A stretch of DNA of 64,000 nucleotides from Parasulfuritortus cantonensis (lineage in GTDB: Bacteria > Pseudomonadota > Gammaproteobacteria > Burkholderiales > Thiobacillaceae): contig NZ_SJZB01000051.1 of the NCBI RefSeq assembly GCF_004337445.1, positions 1 through 64,000 on the forward strand, read 5' to 3'. The notes under the pieces are model-generated. The model was not told the DNA's origin. It searched no databases and saw only the letters and a program-made list of their open reading frames with translations. The translations under genes were made by a program, and so were the position numbers. Shown one piece after another: positions 25,834-35,204 of the stretch (position 1 is its first letter; every line of letters starts with the position of its first letter).

Positions 25834-27179
25834 GCCCCCGACTGCGCCGCCTCGGCCTCGCCCTGGCCGCCTGCGGCCTGTTCTCCGGCGCCGCCGCCGA
25901 CACCGAGGTCAGCGTTGCCGACGCCGGCCGCGATGCCTACAGCCAACCCTTCCCCGGCCTCACCGAGGCGGAGCGCGACCACTTCTTCCGCGGCCGCTCC
26001 CTGTTCCGCCAGAGTTGGGTGGTGTCGCCGGCCAAGGACACCGAGGTGGACGGGCTCGGCCCCCTCTACAACCGCCTGGCCTGCATCTCCTGCCACGCCC
26101 GCAACGGCCGCGGCTTCGCCCCGGACCGGCCGGGCGAGCGCATGCAGACCATGCTGCTGCGCCTGTCGGTACCGGGCATCGGCGCGCATGGCGGGCCGCT
26201 GCCGCACCCCGCCTACGGCGACCAGTTCAACGAGGAGGGCATCCCGGGCGTGCCCGGCGAGGGCCGCGCCGAGACCGCCTGGACGGAGACCGAGGTGGTC
26301 CTGCCCGGCGGCGAGACGGTGATGCTGCGCCAGCCCGCGTTCACCTTCTCGGAGCTGGCCTATGGCCCCATCGAGCCGGTCCTCGTCTCGGCCCGCATCG
26401 GCCAGCCGGTGTTCGGCATGGGACTCCTGGACGCGGTCAGCGCCGAGGAACTCGAACGCATGGCCGCCGAGGCCAAGCCGGACGGCGTCGGCGGCCGGGT
26501 CAACCGGGTCTGGGACGCCGCCGCCGGCCGCGCCATGGCCGGCCGGCTGGGCTACAAGGCCAACATGCCCAACCTGCGCCAGCAGATCGCCGGCGCCATG
26601 CTCGGCGACCTCGGCATCACCTCGCCGTTGTTCGGCGCCCAGAACTGCACGCCGGCCCAGGCGGCCTGCCGCCAGGCGCCGGACGGCGGCCACCCGGAAC
26701 TCACCGGCGCCCAGTTGGACGACATGGAGTTCTACCTGGCCCACCTGGCCGCGCCCGAACGGCGCCGGGTCGACGATCCTCGGGTACGCCAGGGCGAGCG
26801 CCTGTTCGCCGCGATCGGCTGTACGGCCTGCCACCGGCCCCTGGTGGTGACCGGCGAGCATCCGAAGTTCCCGCGCCTGGCGCACCGGGCCATCGCCCCG
26901 TACAGCGACCTGCTCCTGCACGACATGGGCGAGGGCCTGGCCGACCGGCGGCCGGACTACCTGGCCAACGGTCGCGAGTGGCGCACCGCGCCGCTCTGGG
27001 GCATCGGCCTGGCCGAGCTGATCGGCGAGCGGGTCGGCTACCTGCACGACGGCCGCGCCCGCAGCCTGCTCGAAGCGGTCCTCTGGCACGGCGGCGAGGC
27101 GGCCCCCGCGCAGGCCCGCTTCAGCACCCTGCCAGCGCCGGAGCGGTCCGCCCTGCTGGCCTTCCTGGCCAGCCTGTAG
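25830..27179 (+). CDS. Periplasmic di-haem oxidoreductase (DUF1111 type)
   Basis: This 449-residue protein has a signal peptide and two c-type haem sites: CISCHARNGRGF near residue 87 and CTACHRPLVV near residue 331. It matches the family annotated as putative thiol oxidoreductase or DUF1111, distantly related to MauG and cytochrome c peroxidases. The typical motifs ELAYGPIEPVLVSARIGQPVFGMGLLDA and LHDMGEGLADRRPDYLANGREWRTAPLWGIG are present. Members are often found with iron-regulated or TonB genes. It overlaps the binding protein upstream and ends the uptake locus. Confidence 0.85.
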   Translation: MSPRLRRLGLALAACGLFSGAAADTEVSVADAGRDAYSQPFPGLTEAERDHFFRGRSLFRQSWVVSPAKDTEVDGLGPLYNRLACISCHARNGRGFAPDRPGERMQTMLLRLSVPGIGAHGGPLPHPAYGDQFNEEGIPGVPGEGRAETAWTETEVVLPGGETVMLRQPAFTFSELAYGPIEPVLVSARIGQPVFGMGLLDAVSAEELERMAAEAKPDGVGGRVNRVWDAAAGRAMAGRLGYKANMPNLRQQIAGAMLGDLGITSPLFGAQNCTPAQAACRQAPDGGHPELTGAQLDDMEFYLAHLAAPERRRVDDPRVRQGERLFAAIGCTACHRPLVVTGEHPKFPRLAHRAIAPYSDLLLHDMGEGLADRRPDYLANGREWRTAPLWGIGLAELIGERVGYLHDGRARSLLEAVLWHGGEAAPAQARFSTLPAPERSALLAFLASL

Positions 27180-27318
27180 CGCTAGGCGGGGAGGGTGGGG
27201 CAGGCGGGTATACTGGCCGCATGCCCCGCGTCCCGCACCATGCCTCTCCAGCCCCAGCCGGCCAAGGCCGCCAAGGCCGCCAAGGCCGCGCGGCCTGGCC
27301 GTCCGGGATGCCCGGCCG

Positions 27319-28185
27319 GTGAACACGGTACGGATGTTCTGGCACGGCCGGGCGCTCAGCCCGTACGAGCGGCTGTCGATCCGGTCCTTCCTGCAGCAGG
27401 GCTTCCAGGTCGAGGTGTTCGCCTACGCCCGCCCCCGCCTGCCGGCCGGTGCCGTATGGCGCGACGCGGCGGAAATCCTGCCGGCCGCCCGGGTGTTCGC
27501 CTATGCCGGGGGCCCCGGGGTGGGCAGCTACGCCGCCTTCTCCAACCTGTTCCGCTACAAGCTGCTCTACGAACTGGGCGGCATCTGGGCCGACAGCGAC
27601 CTGCTCTGCCTGCGCCCCTTCAGCGACCTGCCCGAGGCCTTCGTCGGGCGCCAGGACGCCGACACGGTGAACGGCGCCGTCATGCGCTTCCCGCCCGGCA
27701 GCGCGGTGTGCGGGCGGCTCTACGAGGCGGCCCGGGAGTTGGGCAGCGGGGTCCGCTGGGGCCGGGCCGGGCCTCGCCTCATCACCCGGGTGCTGGCCGG
27801 CGAGCCCGGCGTGGCCGTCCTGCCCGAGGCCGCCTTCTATCCGGTGCCCTGGCGCCGGGCGCTCGACCTCGCGATGCCGGCCCGGGCGGAGGAGTGCGCG
27901 GCGGCCGTGGCCGGCGCCTACTGCGTGCACTGGTGGAACGAGGTGTTCCGCCGCTTCGCGCTGCCCAAGGACCGGCTGCCGCCGCGAGGCAGCTTCCTCG
28001 CCGAGCATGCCGCCCGCCTGCTCGGCGCCGAGGCGCGCTACTGGCCGGAGGCGCGCTTCCTGGCTTGGCTCGGGCCGGACCAGGACCCCGCCCATCTGGC
28101 GCGCCCGTCCGGAGCGCGCCGCCTGGCCCTGAAGACCGCCGCCCGGGCCCTGCTCGGCCGGGTCTGCAGCGGGGCGTCGCCATGA
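27319..28185 (+). CDS. Glycosyltransferase with DXD motif (GT32-like)
   Basis: This 288-residue protein has the sugar-transferase DXD block RYKLLYELGGIWADSDLLCLRPF, characteristic of GT32-type capsular or mannosyl transferases. It is followed by EAFVGRQDADTVNGAVMRFPPGS and the C-terminal CVHWWNEVFRR. Translation starts at GTG 27319 or ATG 27334. No membrane segment is seen, so it is cytoplasmic. It overlaps the next glycosyltransferase by 4 bases, implying joint work on one glycan. Confidence 0.75.
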   Translation: MNTVRMFWHGRALSPYERLSIRSFLQQGFQVEVFAYARPRLPAGAVWRDAAEILPAARVFAYAGGPGVGSYAAFSNLFRYKLLYELGGIWADSDLLCLRPFSDLPEAFVGRQDADTVNGAVMRFPPGSAVCGRLYEAARELGSGVRWGRAGPRLITRVLAGEPGVAVLPEAAFYPVPWRRALDLAMPARAEECAAAVAGAYCVHWWNEVFRRFALPKDRLPPRGSFLAEHAARLLGAEARYWPEARFLAWLGPDQDPAHLARPSGARRLALKTAARALLGRVCSGASP

Positions 28186-29171
28186 CCGGAACGCGCCTCC
28201 TCCTGCTCCCCGCCGGCGACCGCAACACGGCCAGTTCCCGCATCCGGGTCTACCAGCTGCACGAGGCCCTGCTCCGCCTCGGCATCGCCAGCCGGATCGG
28301 CCTGGACGGCCTGGACGGCCCGGCCGACGTGCTGTTCGTCCAGAAGCGCCTGAACGCCGACCGGCTGGCCGCCGTGGCGGCCGCCCGGGCGGCCGGCACC
28401 CGCATCGTCTACGACGTCGACGACCTCGGCGGCGCGCTTCGCTACTGGGCGCCGGAGGCCCTGTTCGAGGCCATGCTGGCGCGTGCCGACCACGTCACCA
28501 CGGCGAGCGCGGAACAGGGCGAGTGGCTGGCGCACGCCTACGGCATCCGGCATTGGAGCGCGATCGCCAACAGCATCGACTACGCGCCCGGACCGCCGGT
28601 CCTGCCGGCGCCCCGGGCCGGGGACCCGCTCCGGGTGGTCTGGTTCGGCAACGACGGCAATTTCCGCCTCATGGTGCCGCACCTCGCCACCCTGCTCGGC
28701 ATGGCCGGCGTCCAGCCGGTTGCCGTGGTCGCCGGCCGCGAACTGGGCAAGCTGCGCAAGGCCCACCCGGCGGTGGAGTTCCACGCCTGGACATTGGCCG
28801 GTTTCGTGCCGCTCCTGCAGACCTGCGACCTGGCCGTGCTGGCCCACGACGGCGATGCCGACGACCGCCGCAAGGGCAACAACCGCATGGTCACCGCCAT
28901 CCACTATGGCGTTCCGGCCGTGGTCTCCGATACCCCGGAGTACGCCCGCAGCGCGGCCCGGCTGGGAGTGGCCGAGGCGGTCTTCGGCGACCCGGCCGGG
29001 TTGCGCCGGGCCGTCGCCGGCCTGCGCCGTCCCGCCGCCCGGCTGGCCTATCTCCGGCGCGCCCAGCCGGCCGCCTGGGCGGCCTACAGCCCGGAGGTCG
29101 CCGCCCGGCAGTTCCTGCGGGTCTTCCTGGGCGACCCGGATACGACACCCATTCATGCACCCGAGGGATAA
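28182..29171 (+). CDS. Glycosyltransferase, GT-B fold (family 4-like)
   Basis: This 329-residue protein starts at an ATGA overlap with the previous gene. The N-terminal half has ASSRIRVYQLHEALLRLG and IVYDVDDLGG, and the C-terminal half has VVWFGNDGNFRLM and DLAVLAHDGDADDRRKGNNRMVTAIHYGVPAVVSD, where the conserved acidic, nucleotide-sugar-binding segment lies. The sugar and acceptor cannot be told from sequence. Pairing with the GT32-like enzyme suggests surface polysaccharide or protein glycosylation. Confidence 0.75.
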   Translation: MTGTRLLLLPAGDRNTASSRIRVYQLHEALLRLGIASRIGLDGLDGPADVLFVQKRLNADRLAAVAAARAAGTRIVYDVDDLGGALRYWAPEALFEAMLARADHVTTASAEQGEWLAHAYGIRHWSAIANSIDYAPGPPVLPAPRAGDPLRVVWFGNDGNFRLMVPHLATLLGMAGVQPVAVVAGRELGKLRKAHPAVEFHAWTLAGFVPLLQTCDLAVLAHDGDADDRRKGNNRMVTAIHYGVPAVVSDTPEYARSAARLGVAEAVFGDPAGLRRAVAGLRRPAARLAYLRRAQPAAWAAYSPEVAARQFLRVFLGDPDTTPIHAPEG

Positions 29172-29175
29172 GCAC

Positions 29176-29625
29176 ATGGACATCCGCATCGACTTCGCCG
29201 GGACCGACGACCTGCCCGCCCTGGCCGACCTGCTGGCCGAACTGTTCACCCTGGAGAGCGACTTTACGCCCGAGCGTGCCAAGCAGCTGGCCGGCCTGCG
29301 CCTGATCCTGGACAACCCGGCCCTGGGCCGGCTGTTCGTCCTGCGCGTCGACGGCGTCGTCGCCGGCATGGCCAACGCCCTGATCACGGTGAGCACGGTC
29401 GAGGGCGGCCCGGTGCTGCTTCTGGAGGACGTCATCGTGAGTGCGCGCCAGCGCGGCGGCGGGCTCGGCCGGCGCCTGGTCGAACACGTGCTGGCGTGGG
29501 CGCGCGGCCAGGGCATGCCCCGGGTCACCCTGCTGGCGGACAAGGACAACGCGCCGGCCCTGGCCTTCTACGACCGGCTCGGCTTCGAGCCGTCGGCCAT
29601 GCGGGTGTTGCGCCGGCGCCTCTGA
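29176..29625 (+). CDS. GNAT-family N-acetyltransferase
   Basis: This 149-residue GNAT enzyme has VLLLEDVIVSARQRGGGLGRRLVEHVLAWAR, which holds the acetyl-CoA pyrophosphate-binding R/Q-x-x-G-x-G/A-type loop (RQRGGGLG). The C-terminal NAPALAFYDRLGFEPSAM is the motif-B end. It lies 4 bases after the glycosyltransferase. The acceptor is unknown; modification of a sugar or a protein N-terminus are both possible. Confidence 0.85.
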   Translation: MDIRIDFAGTDDLPALADLLAELFTLESDFTPERAKQLAGLRLILDNPALGRLFVLRVDGVVAGMANALITVSTVEGGPVLLLEDVIVSARQRGGGLGRRLVEHVLAWARGQGMPRVTLLADKDNAPALAFYDRLGFEPSAMRVLRRRL

Positions 29626-29626
29626 C

Positions 29627-30019
29627 TCAGAGCTGGGCGCGCACCGGCGCCGGCCAGTCGGCTTCCGGGATGCCGTGCAGGTGCGCCTTGCCATCCATGC
29701 CGACGGCGCTCTGGAAGCGCGCCTCGCTGTCCGGCCCTGCCTCGGCGAGGACCAGGCGGAAGCGGTTGTAGCCGCGCGCGTCGCGTTCGCGCAGGCCGGC
29801 CCGGGCCAGCTCGGCGACCCGCTGTTCGGCGCTCGATCCGGCCACCAGCCAGATCAGCAGGCGCTCGCCCACGACCACGCGCACGCAGGGCAGGCCGGCC
29901 GTGCCGCCGGCTTCCAGGCTGATGGAGCGGAATACCTCGGGTTCGCACTGGCAGCCCAGGCTGGTGCGGGCGAAATCGGCGACCGCCTGGCGTTCTATTG
30001 CATTCATCATGATGGTCAT
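29627..30019 (-). CDS. Hypothetical protein with CxC motif
   Basis: This 130-residue protein is not recognised. The ATG at 30019 was taken because the upstream extension of the frame is Arg-rich and unlike a protein; ATGs at 30010 and 30007 are also possible. Features are AIERQAVADFARTSLGCQCEPEVF, with a C-x-C-x-P motif near residue 26, and a small alpha/beta pattern. It has no signal peptide. It is convergent with the acetyltransferase, their stops nearly touching. The gap 30020-30186 shows nothing recognisable. Confidence 0.5.
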   Translation of the reverse strand: MTIMMNAIERQAVADFARTSLGCQCEPEVFRSISLEAGGTAGLPCVRVVVGERLLIWLVAGSSAEQRVAELARAGLRERDARGYNRFRLVLAEAGPDSEARFQSAVGMDGKAHLHGIPEADWPAPVRAQL

Positions 30020-30186
30020 GCCTATAGGGTGGGCAGGTTGGGCCGGTCTGGCGCTGTACCGCTTCCGGCCGGTGGACCAAAGCACGCGGCGTACCCGGCG
30101 TCGCGCGGTGGCGGCTGTGATTCCCGCCGCGCACCTGGTTTCATTGGTGGCCATGGTACTCCAGGGCGGTGCCGTCCCGCCGGCCG

Positions 30187-31677
30187 TCAATCCCGTTCGA
30201 TGCGGCCGTCGGGTGCGGCCGGTACGGCGTGGCCGGCGCGGAACGCCTCGATCACCAGGTCGGCGAGGCGGCGCCCGGTCGGCACCACGTCGGCCAGGCC
30301 GGCGAGCATGGCATAGCCGTCGCCGCCGGCGGCCAGGAAGTCGGGCAGCACGACCGTGTAGACGGCACCCGGGTCGATCGGCCGGCCGGCCACCCGGGCC
30401 GCCGCCAGGCGTCCCGCCTCGATCCGGTAGCGCAGGCCGGAGACCTGCAGGAAGCCGCCCGGCGCGGTCGCCGGGTCGAGGCTGGCGCTGCGTGCCAGGG
30501 CAGCCAGCAGTTGCGCGCCGGTGACGCGGCCGAGCAGCAGTTCGTTGCCGAACGGGAAACTCTGGTAGACCTGCTTCAGGGTCACCGGTCCGCGGCCGAT
30601 GTCGGCCCGGAAGCCGCCGCCGTTGACCAGGGCGACGTCGGCGCCGGTCAGCTCGCGCGCAAGGTCGGCGACGAAATCGCCGAATACGCCCTCGCCCCGG
30701 CGCAGCACGGCGCGGTCGGCCGAGAGGGGCACCGGATTGGTGCCGATGACCTCGTCCAGGCCCCGTTCCGCCTCGGCCACGATCGCGCCGGCCTGGGCCG
30801 CCACGGCCGGGTCCTCCGGCGCGTCGGCGCCGAGGTCGAGCAGCCGGTAGGCGGTGGCCACGAAGCGCCCGGCCCGGCAGTCCAGGTCGAGCTCGCCGAG
30901 CCAGCGCCCACGGGCGCCGGCCTGGACGATGGCGACGCCGGATTCGCGTTCCGGCTGCCGGAAGACGTCATGGCTGTGCCCGCCCACGATCAGGTCGAGG
31001 TCGGGCAGGGCGCGTGCCAGGCGGCGGTCGTCGGCGGCGCCCAGGTGGCTGAGCGCCACCACGAGGTCGGCGCGTTCGCGCAGCGCCGGCAGCTGCCGGG
31101 CCGCGGCCGCGAGCGGATCCTCGACGGCGAGGCCGACCGCGTTGCGCGGATGGGTGGCGGTCGCCAGTTCGCCGGTGGTCAGGCCGATCACCGCCACCCG
31201 GGCCATGCCGGGCCGGGCCAGCACGGTCGCCGCGGCGAGCGGCAGCCGGCCGCCGCCGACGTTGGCGCTCAGGATGGGGAAGCCGGCCCGCCCGGCGAGG
31301 CCGCGCAGCACGTCCTGGCCGTAGTCGAGGTCGTGGTTGCCGAGCGCCGCGGCGTCGACGCCGAGACGGTCGAACAGGGCGACGTCCGGGAGGCCCAGGA
31401 AGCCGCTCGAGGTGACCGTGCCCTGGAGCAGGTCGCCGGCGAACAGGAGCAGCGTCGGCCGCGCCGGGTCGGCGTCGCGCGCCGCCCGGACCGCCGCCGC
31501 CAGGCGGGCGATGCCGGCCACCGGGCGCCCGTCGCCGGTTTCGTCGTAGGCGGCGAGCTGGCCGTGGAAGTCGTTGAAATGCAGGATGCGCAACTTCTGG
31601 CCGTCCAGGCAGGCGGCCAGCCCGGTCTGCCAGGCGACGACCAGGAGGAAGAGCAGGGCGGAACGGAGCGACGCCAT
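30187..31677 (-). CDS. Periplasmic 5'-nucleotidase / cyclic phosphodiesterase
   Basis: This 496-residue UshA-family enzyme releases phosphate from nucleotides in the periplasm. The N-terminal signal is LRSALLFLLVVAWQTGLAA. The metallophosphoesterase motifs are LHFNDFHG, LFAGDLLQG, LGNHDLDYG and GGHSHDVF. The C-terminal substrate domain has GGGFRADIGRGPVTLKQVYQSFPFGN and DFLAAGGDGYAML. It is shorter than UshA but complete. It is divergent from the LRV gene, and the shared 203-base gap holds the nif control sites of that gene. Confidence 0.88.
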   Translation of the reverse strand: MASLRSALLFLLVVAWQTGLAACLDGQKLRILHFNDFHGQLAAYDETGDGRPVAGIARLAAAVRAARDADPARPTLLLFAGDLLQGTVTSSGFLGLPDVALFDRLGVDAAALGNHDLDYGQDVLRGLAGRAGFPILSANVGGGRLPLAAATVLARPGMARVAVIGLTTGELATATHPRNAVGLAVEDPLAAAARQLPALRERADLVVALSHLGAADDRRLARALPDLDLIVGGHSHDVFRQPERESGVAIVQAGARGRWLGELDLDCRAGRFVATAYRLLDLGADAPEDPAVAAQAGAIVAEAERGLDEVIGTNPVPLSADRAVLRRGEGVFGDFVADLARELTGADVALVNGGGFRADIGRGPVTLKQVYQSFPFGNELLLGRVTGAQLLAALARSASLDPATAPGGFLQVSGLRYRIEAGRLAAARVAGRPIDPGAVYTVVLPDFLAAGGDGYAMLAGLADVVPTGRRLADLVIEAFRAGHAVPAAPDGRIERD

Positions 31678-31733
31678 CGTGGCTACATCCTGGCGGACGG
31701 ATGTGTCAGCATAGCAATGGCCACGGAGGTCGA

Positions 31734-31749
31734 TGTCCGAAATCCGACA
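31734..31749. promoter_or_regulatory. NifA-binding site upstream of the LRV operon
   Basis: TGT-CCGAAATCCG-ACA is an exact TGT-N10-ACA site. It ends 86 bases before the -24 element, a normal distance for a NifA enhancer. Confidence 0.8.
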
Positions 31750-31835
31750 AAGGCGCGTCGCGATGTCGGCAACGGTGCCTGCCGGTTTCCCCTCCGGCCG
31801 GCCGCCAGGCCCGTGGCAGCCCACTTCCGGGCGTT

Positions 31836-31851
31836 TGGCACGGCTGTTGCT
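31836..31851 (+). promoter_or_regulatory. Sigma-54 promoter of the LRV operon
   Basis: TGGCACG-GCTG-TTGCT is a full consensus -24/-12 element, 29 bases before the LRV start codon. Confidence 0.92.
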
Positions 31852-31880
31852 CATCTGGGCAGAACGAATTTGGAGCCTCT

Positions 31881-32657
31881 ATGCGCCATGCCCGAGCCAT
31901 GCCCGGACTGACCCTGCTTAACGAAACGCCGACGGCCGATTGCGCCACCTGCCCGCATCGCGAGACCACGCTGCGCGAGGGCCGCTGCGCGCCCGGCGAC
32001 AGTTGTCTGATCGCGCACAGCGGACGCCAGATCGAGCGCTTCCTGCGCCGCAATCCGGAGTACGCCGAGGCCTGCCTGGACGATCCGTTCTGGGAACGCC
32101 GCGCCATCGCCGTGCGCTACGCGCCCGTGGCCGCGATACGCGCCCTGGCGCGCGACCCCGACGAGGTGGTGCGCCGGGCGGTGGCGACGCGCCTGCCGGC
32201 CGACGAATTGACCGCCCTGATGAAGGACGAAGACCGCGAGGTGCGCATCACCGTGGCCGCGCGCCTGCCGGCCGCGTCCCTGGCGCGCATGATGCACGAC
32301 CCCGACTACATGGTCCGCCTGCAGGTCGCCCACCGGCTGCCGCACGGCTCCCTGCCGCGCATGGCCCAGGACCCCGACCGCGAGGTGCGCAAGGAGGTGG
32401 CGCGCCGCCTGCCGCCGTTCGCCCTGGCCCGCCTGGCCGGCGACGAGGACGTCGAGGTGCGTGCCATTGCCGCCGGGCGTATGCTGCCCGACCAGGCCGC
32501 CGCCATGCTCGGCGACGCCGACTGGACGGTGCGTCTGGCGGCCGCCCGGCAGGCGCCCCCGGAAACCCTGTCGGCCCTGGTCGACGACCCCGAATCCGAC
32601 GTCCGGGCACTGGTCCTGGCACGCCTGAACGGAACCGCAGATCGAGAGGAAGCGTGA
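31881..32657 (+). CDS. LRV protein: leucine-rich variant repeats with [4Fe-4S] cluster
   Basis: This 258-residue protein matches the leucine-rich variant protein first described in Azotobacter vinelandii. The N-terminal cysteines C21, C24, C36 and C42 (DCATCPHRE and GRCAPGDSC) are the cluster ligands. About eight repeats of about 24 residues follow, such as LARDPDEVVRRAVATRLP and MAQDPDREVRKEVARRLP, making a curved solenoid. GGAG precedes the ATG. The function of the family is unknown; its NifA-type promoter ties it to nitrogen fixation. Its stop overlaps the start of the next gene. Confidence 0.88.
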   Translation: MRHARAMPGLTLLNETPTADCATCPHRETTLREGRCAPGDSCLIAHSGRQIERFLRRNPEYAEACLDDPFWERRAIAVRYAPVAAIRALARDPDEVVRRAVATRLPADELTALMKDEDREVRITVAARLPAASLARMMHDPDYMVRLQVAHRLPHGSLPRMAQDPDREVRKEVARRLPPFALARLAGDEDVEVRAIAAGRMLPDQAAAMLGDADWTVRLAAARQAPPETLSALVDDPESDVRALVLARLNGTADREEA

Positions 32658-33619
32658 TGAGAGCCTGTACCCCGGACGACACCGTCCTGCAACGATTCAT
32701 CGTCGAGCTGGAAGCGTCGCCGCCGAAACCGCACCACAGCGGCCTGCTGGCCTTCGCGGAGAGCCTGTCGCCCGAGTGCGCCTTCCGCTTCGCCCTCACC
32801 CAGGGCAGCTGGTACCGGCCGGGCGGTCTGATCCGCACCGACGGCACCCGGGTGACGGACGACCTGGAACGCTGGGCGGACGAGGAGCTCGATGCCTGCG
32901 ACGGGGATCTCGCGGAACTGATCGACCGCCATGCCGCCGAGGACCTGGTGGCGACGCGCCACGCCGGCCGGACCCACTATTTCGTCGCCCCGTACGGGCC
33001 CGGGCCGGCCGACTTCATGCAGTTGGAGGTCGAGGAACTGCAGGAGGTGCTCGACCGCCGCCTGATCGACCCCGAGCATCCGCCCACCGATCTCGACGAG
33101 CTGACCGACCCCATCGAACCCGTGGCCGTCGATGCCCACGCCGTGCACCGGCCCTATTACCGGTTCCGCCGCCTCACCGACATGCGCCGCGTGCTCGCCG
33201 GGCCGGCGCTGCCCGGCCTCGGGCCGACCCCGCTGGCGCGCTTCCTGATCGAGTGGGAACAGAGCCGGGCCGCCGAGAAGGGCCATTTCTGCGACCACTG
33301 GATCCTGGCCGTGCGCGAGCATCAGGACCGCTACCACAACAGGCTGACCAGCGCCGTGCCGGTGTCCCGGCACGCCCGCAAGCTGAAGAGCTTCCACTGG
33401 CACCCGGACCGGCGCGGCGTCGAGCTGGGCGACCAGATCCACGCCTTCGACCGGGCCGGCTATCCGTCGGCCTGGTATTTCCACCTGGTCGCCGGCGCGC
33501 TGACGCCGACGGCGGTGGCCTATGCCGCGGTCGAGGACATCGATTCCGGCTACGGCTACCTGGCCGAGAAGGACGCCGGCCTGCTGCGCGGCTGGGTCAT
33601 GGCGCCCTATACCGTTTGA
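32657..33619 (+). CDS. Hypothetical nif-associated protein
   Basis: This 320-residue soluble protein shows no motif I recognise. Its ATG overlaps the LRV stop, so the pair is one NifA-driven operon. It is rich in aromatic and acidic residues, with stretches such as [41 protein letters not shown] and [22 protein letters not shown]. It has only two cysteines and no signal or membrane helix. A role beside the LRV iron-sulfur protein is inferred only from coupling. Confidence 0.65.
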   Translation: MRACTPDDTVLQRFIVELEASPPKPHHSGLLAFAESLSPECAFRFALTQGSWYRPGGLIRTDGTRVTDDLERWADEELDACDGDLAELIDRHAAEDLVATRHAGRTHYFVAPYGPGPADFMQLEVEELQEVLDRRLIDPEHPPTDLDELTDPIEPVAVDAHAVHRPYYRFRRLTDMRRVLAGPALPGLGPTPLARFLIEWEQSRAAEKGHFCDHWILAVREHQDRYHNRLTSAVPVSRHARKLKSFHWHPDRRGVELGDQIHAFDRAGYPSAWYFHLVAGALTPTAVAYAAVEDIDSGYGYLAEKDAGLLRGWVMAPYTV

Positions 33620-33624
33620 GCCCT

Positions 33625-33640
33625 TGTCGCGAAAGCGACA
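33625..33640. promoter_or_regulatory. NifA-binding site upstream of nifE
   Basis: TGT-CGCGAAAGCG-ACA is an exact TGT-N10-ACA site. It is part of a full palindrome (TTGTCGC-GAAA-GCGACAA) that could also act as a terminator hairpin for the preceding gene, which ends 5 bases away. It ends 45 bases before the -24 element, shorter than usual. Confidence 0.82.
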
Positions 33641-33685
33641 AAACAATGGCGGAGCGAAATCCAGTCAAAACAATGGCATAGCAGT

Positions 33686-33701
33686 TGGCACGGGGCTTGC
33701 A
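33686..33701 (+). promoter_or_regulatory. Sigma-54 promoter of nifE
   Basis: TGGCACG-GGGC-TTGCA is a consensus -24/-12 element, 33 bases before the nifE ATG. Confidence 0.92.
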
Positions 33702-33734
33702 GAGTGTCATGGGCGTAATCACCGGGTGACCACC

Positions 33735-35141
33735 ATGCAAACCACCAAACAGATCGCCGAACTGCTCAACGAACCTGCCTGCAGCCACAACGCCAAGGAG
33801 AAGTCCGGCTGCGCCAAGACCAAGCCCGGCGCCACCGCCGGGGGCTGCGCGTTCGACGGCGCCCAGATCGCCCTGCTGCCGATCGCCGACGTCGCCCACG
33901 TGGTGCACGGGCCGATCGCCTGTGCCGGTTCCTCCTGGGACAACCGCGGCACCCGGTCCTCGGGCCAGACCCTGTACAAGATCGGCATGACCACCGACCT
34001 GACCGAGCAGGACGTGATCATGGGCCGGGGCGAAAAGCGCCTCTTCCACGCCATCAAGCAGGCCGCCGAGGAATATGCGCCGGCCGCCGTGTTCGTCTAC
34101 AACACCTGCGTCCCCGCCCTCACCGGCGACGACGTCGAGGCGGTCTGCAAGGCGGCCGCCGAGCGGGTCGGGGTGCCGGTGGTGCCGGTCGACGCGGCCG
34201 GTTTCTACGGCACCAAGAACCTGGGCAACCGGCTGGCCGGCGAGGCCATGTTCAAGTACGTCATCGGTACCCGGGAGCCGGACCCGGCGCCGCCCCACCC
34301 GGCCGGCATCAAGACCCACGACGTCTGCCTGGTCGGCGAGTACAACATCGCCGGCGAGTTCTGGCACGTCGCGCCGCTGTTCGACGAACTGGGCCTGCGC
34401 ATCCTGGGCAACCTGTCGGGCGACGCCCGCTTCCGCGACATCCAGACCATGCACCGGGCCGAGGCCAACATGGTGGTGTGCGCCAAGGCCCTGCTCAACG
34501 TCGCCCGCAAGCTGCAGACCAACTACGGCGTGCCCTACTTCGAGGGCAGCTTCTACGGCGTCACCGACACCTCCAACGCCTTCCGCGAACTGGCCCGCCT
34601 GATCGGCGACCCCGACCTCGCGGCCCGCACCGAGGCCATGATCGCCCGCGAGGAGGCCAAGGCGCATGCCGCCCTGGAACCCTGGCGCGCCCGCCTCAAG
34701 GGCAAGCGCGTGCTCCTCTACACCGGCGGCGTGAAGTCCTGGTCCATCGTCTCCGCCCTGCAGGACCTGGGCATGGAAGTGGTGGCCACGGGGACCAACA
34801 AGTCCACCGAGGAGGACAAGGAGCGCATCCGCGAGATCATGGGCGAGAAGACCAAGATGATCACCGACGGCAGCCCCAAGGCCCTGATCGGCATCGTGCG
34901 GGAATACGGTGCCGACATCCTGATCGCCGGCGGCCGCAACATGTACACTGCGCTCAAGGCGCGCATCCCCTTCCTCGACATCAACCAGGAGCGCGAATTC
35001 GCCTACGCCGGCTACCAAGGCATGGCCGAACTGGCACGCCAGCTCGCCCTGACCATGGAAAGCCCGGTCTGGGCGGCCGTGCGCAAGCCGGCGCCCTGGC
35101 GGACCAGCGAGGCGCCCGGCCAGGCGATGTCGGCGCCCTGA
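33735..35141 (+). CDS. nifE: NifE, FeMo-cofactor assembly scaffold subunit
   Basis: NifE pairs with NifN in the NifEN scaffold, where the NifB-derived cluster is matured into FeMo-cofactor. The 468-residue protein carries [36 protein letters not shown], the [22 protein letters not shown] block, [15 protein letters not shown] and [16 protein letters not shown]. The start lies about 24 bases after the predicted transcription start and fits the family N-terminus ([17 protein letters not shown]). It stands alone: nifN, normally the next gene, is about 17 kb downstream behind its own promoter. Confidence 0.95.
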   Translation: MQTTKQIAELLNEPACSHNAKEKSGCAKTKPGATAGGCAFDGAQIALLPIADVAHVVHGPIACAGSSWDNRGTRSSGQTLYKIGMTTDLTEQDVIMGRGEKRLFHAIKQAAEEYAPAAVFVYNTCVPALTGDDVEAVCKAAAERVGVPVVPVDAAGFYGTKNLGNRLAGEAMFKYVIGTREPDPAPPHPAGIKTHDVCLVGEYNIAGEFWHVAPLFDELGLRILGNLSGDARFRDIQTMHRAEANMVVCAKALLNVARKLQTNYGVPYFEGSFYGVTDTSNAFRELARLIGDPDLAARTEAMIAREEAKAHAALEPWRARLKGKRVLLYTGGVKSWSIVSALQDLGMEVVATGTNKSTEEDKERIREIMGEKTKMITDGSPKALIGIVREYGADILIAGGRNMYTALKARIPFLDINQEREFAYAGYQGMAELARQLALTMESPVWAAVRKPAPWRTSEAPGQAMSAP

Positions 35142-35204
35142 GCCCCCGGCGCCGGCGGCGCGCTCAAGTTTGCCGCCCGGCGTCCGATATCCGGGGCAGT
35201 GCCT

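Noticed and set aside
27221-27322. Short frame with a GQGRQGRQGR repeat before the glycosyltransferase
   Set aside because: The repeat comes from three copies of a GCCAAGGCC-type unit. There is no ribosome site and the frame ends inside the next start, so coding was not supported.
34361-34376. TGGCAC-like string inside nifE
   Set aside because: It lacks the -12 element at the right spacing and lies in conserved coding sequence.
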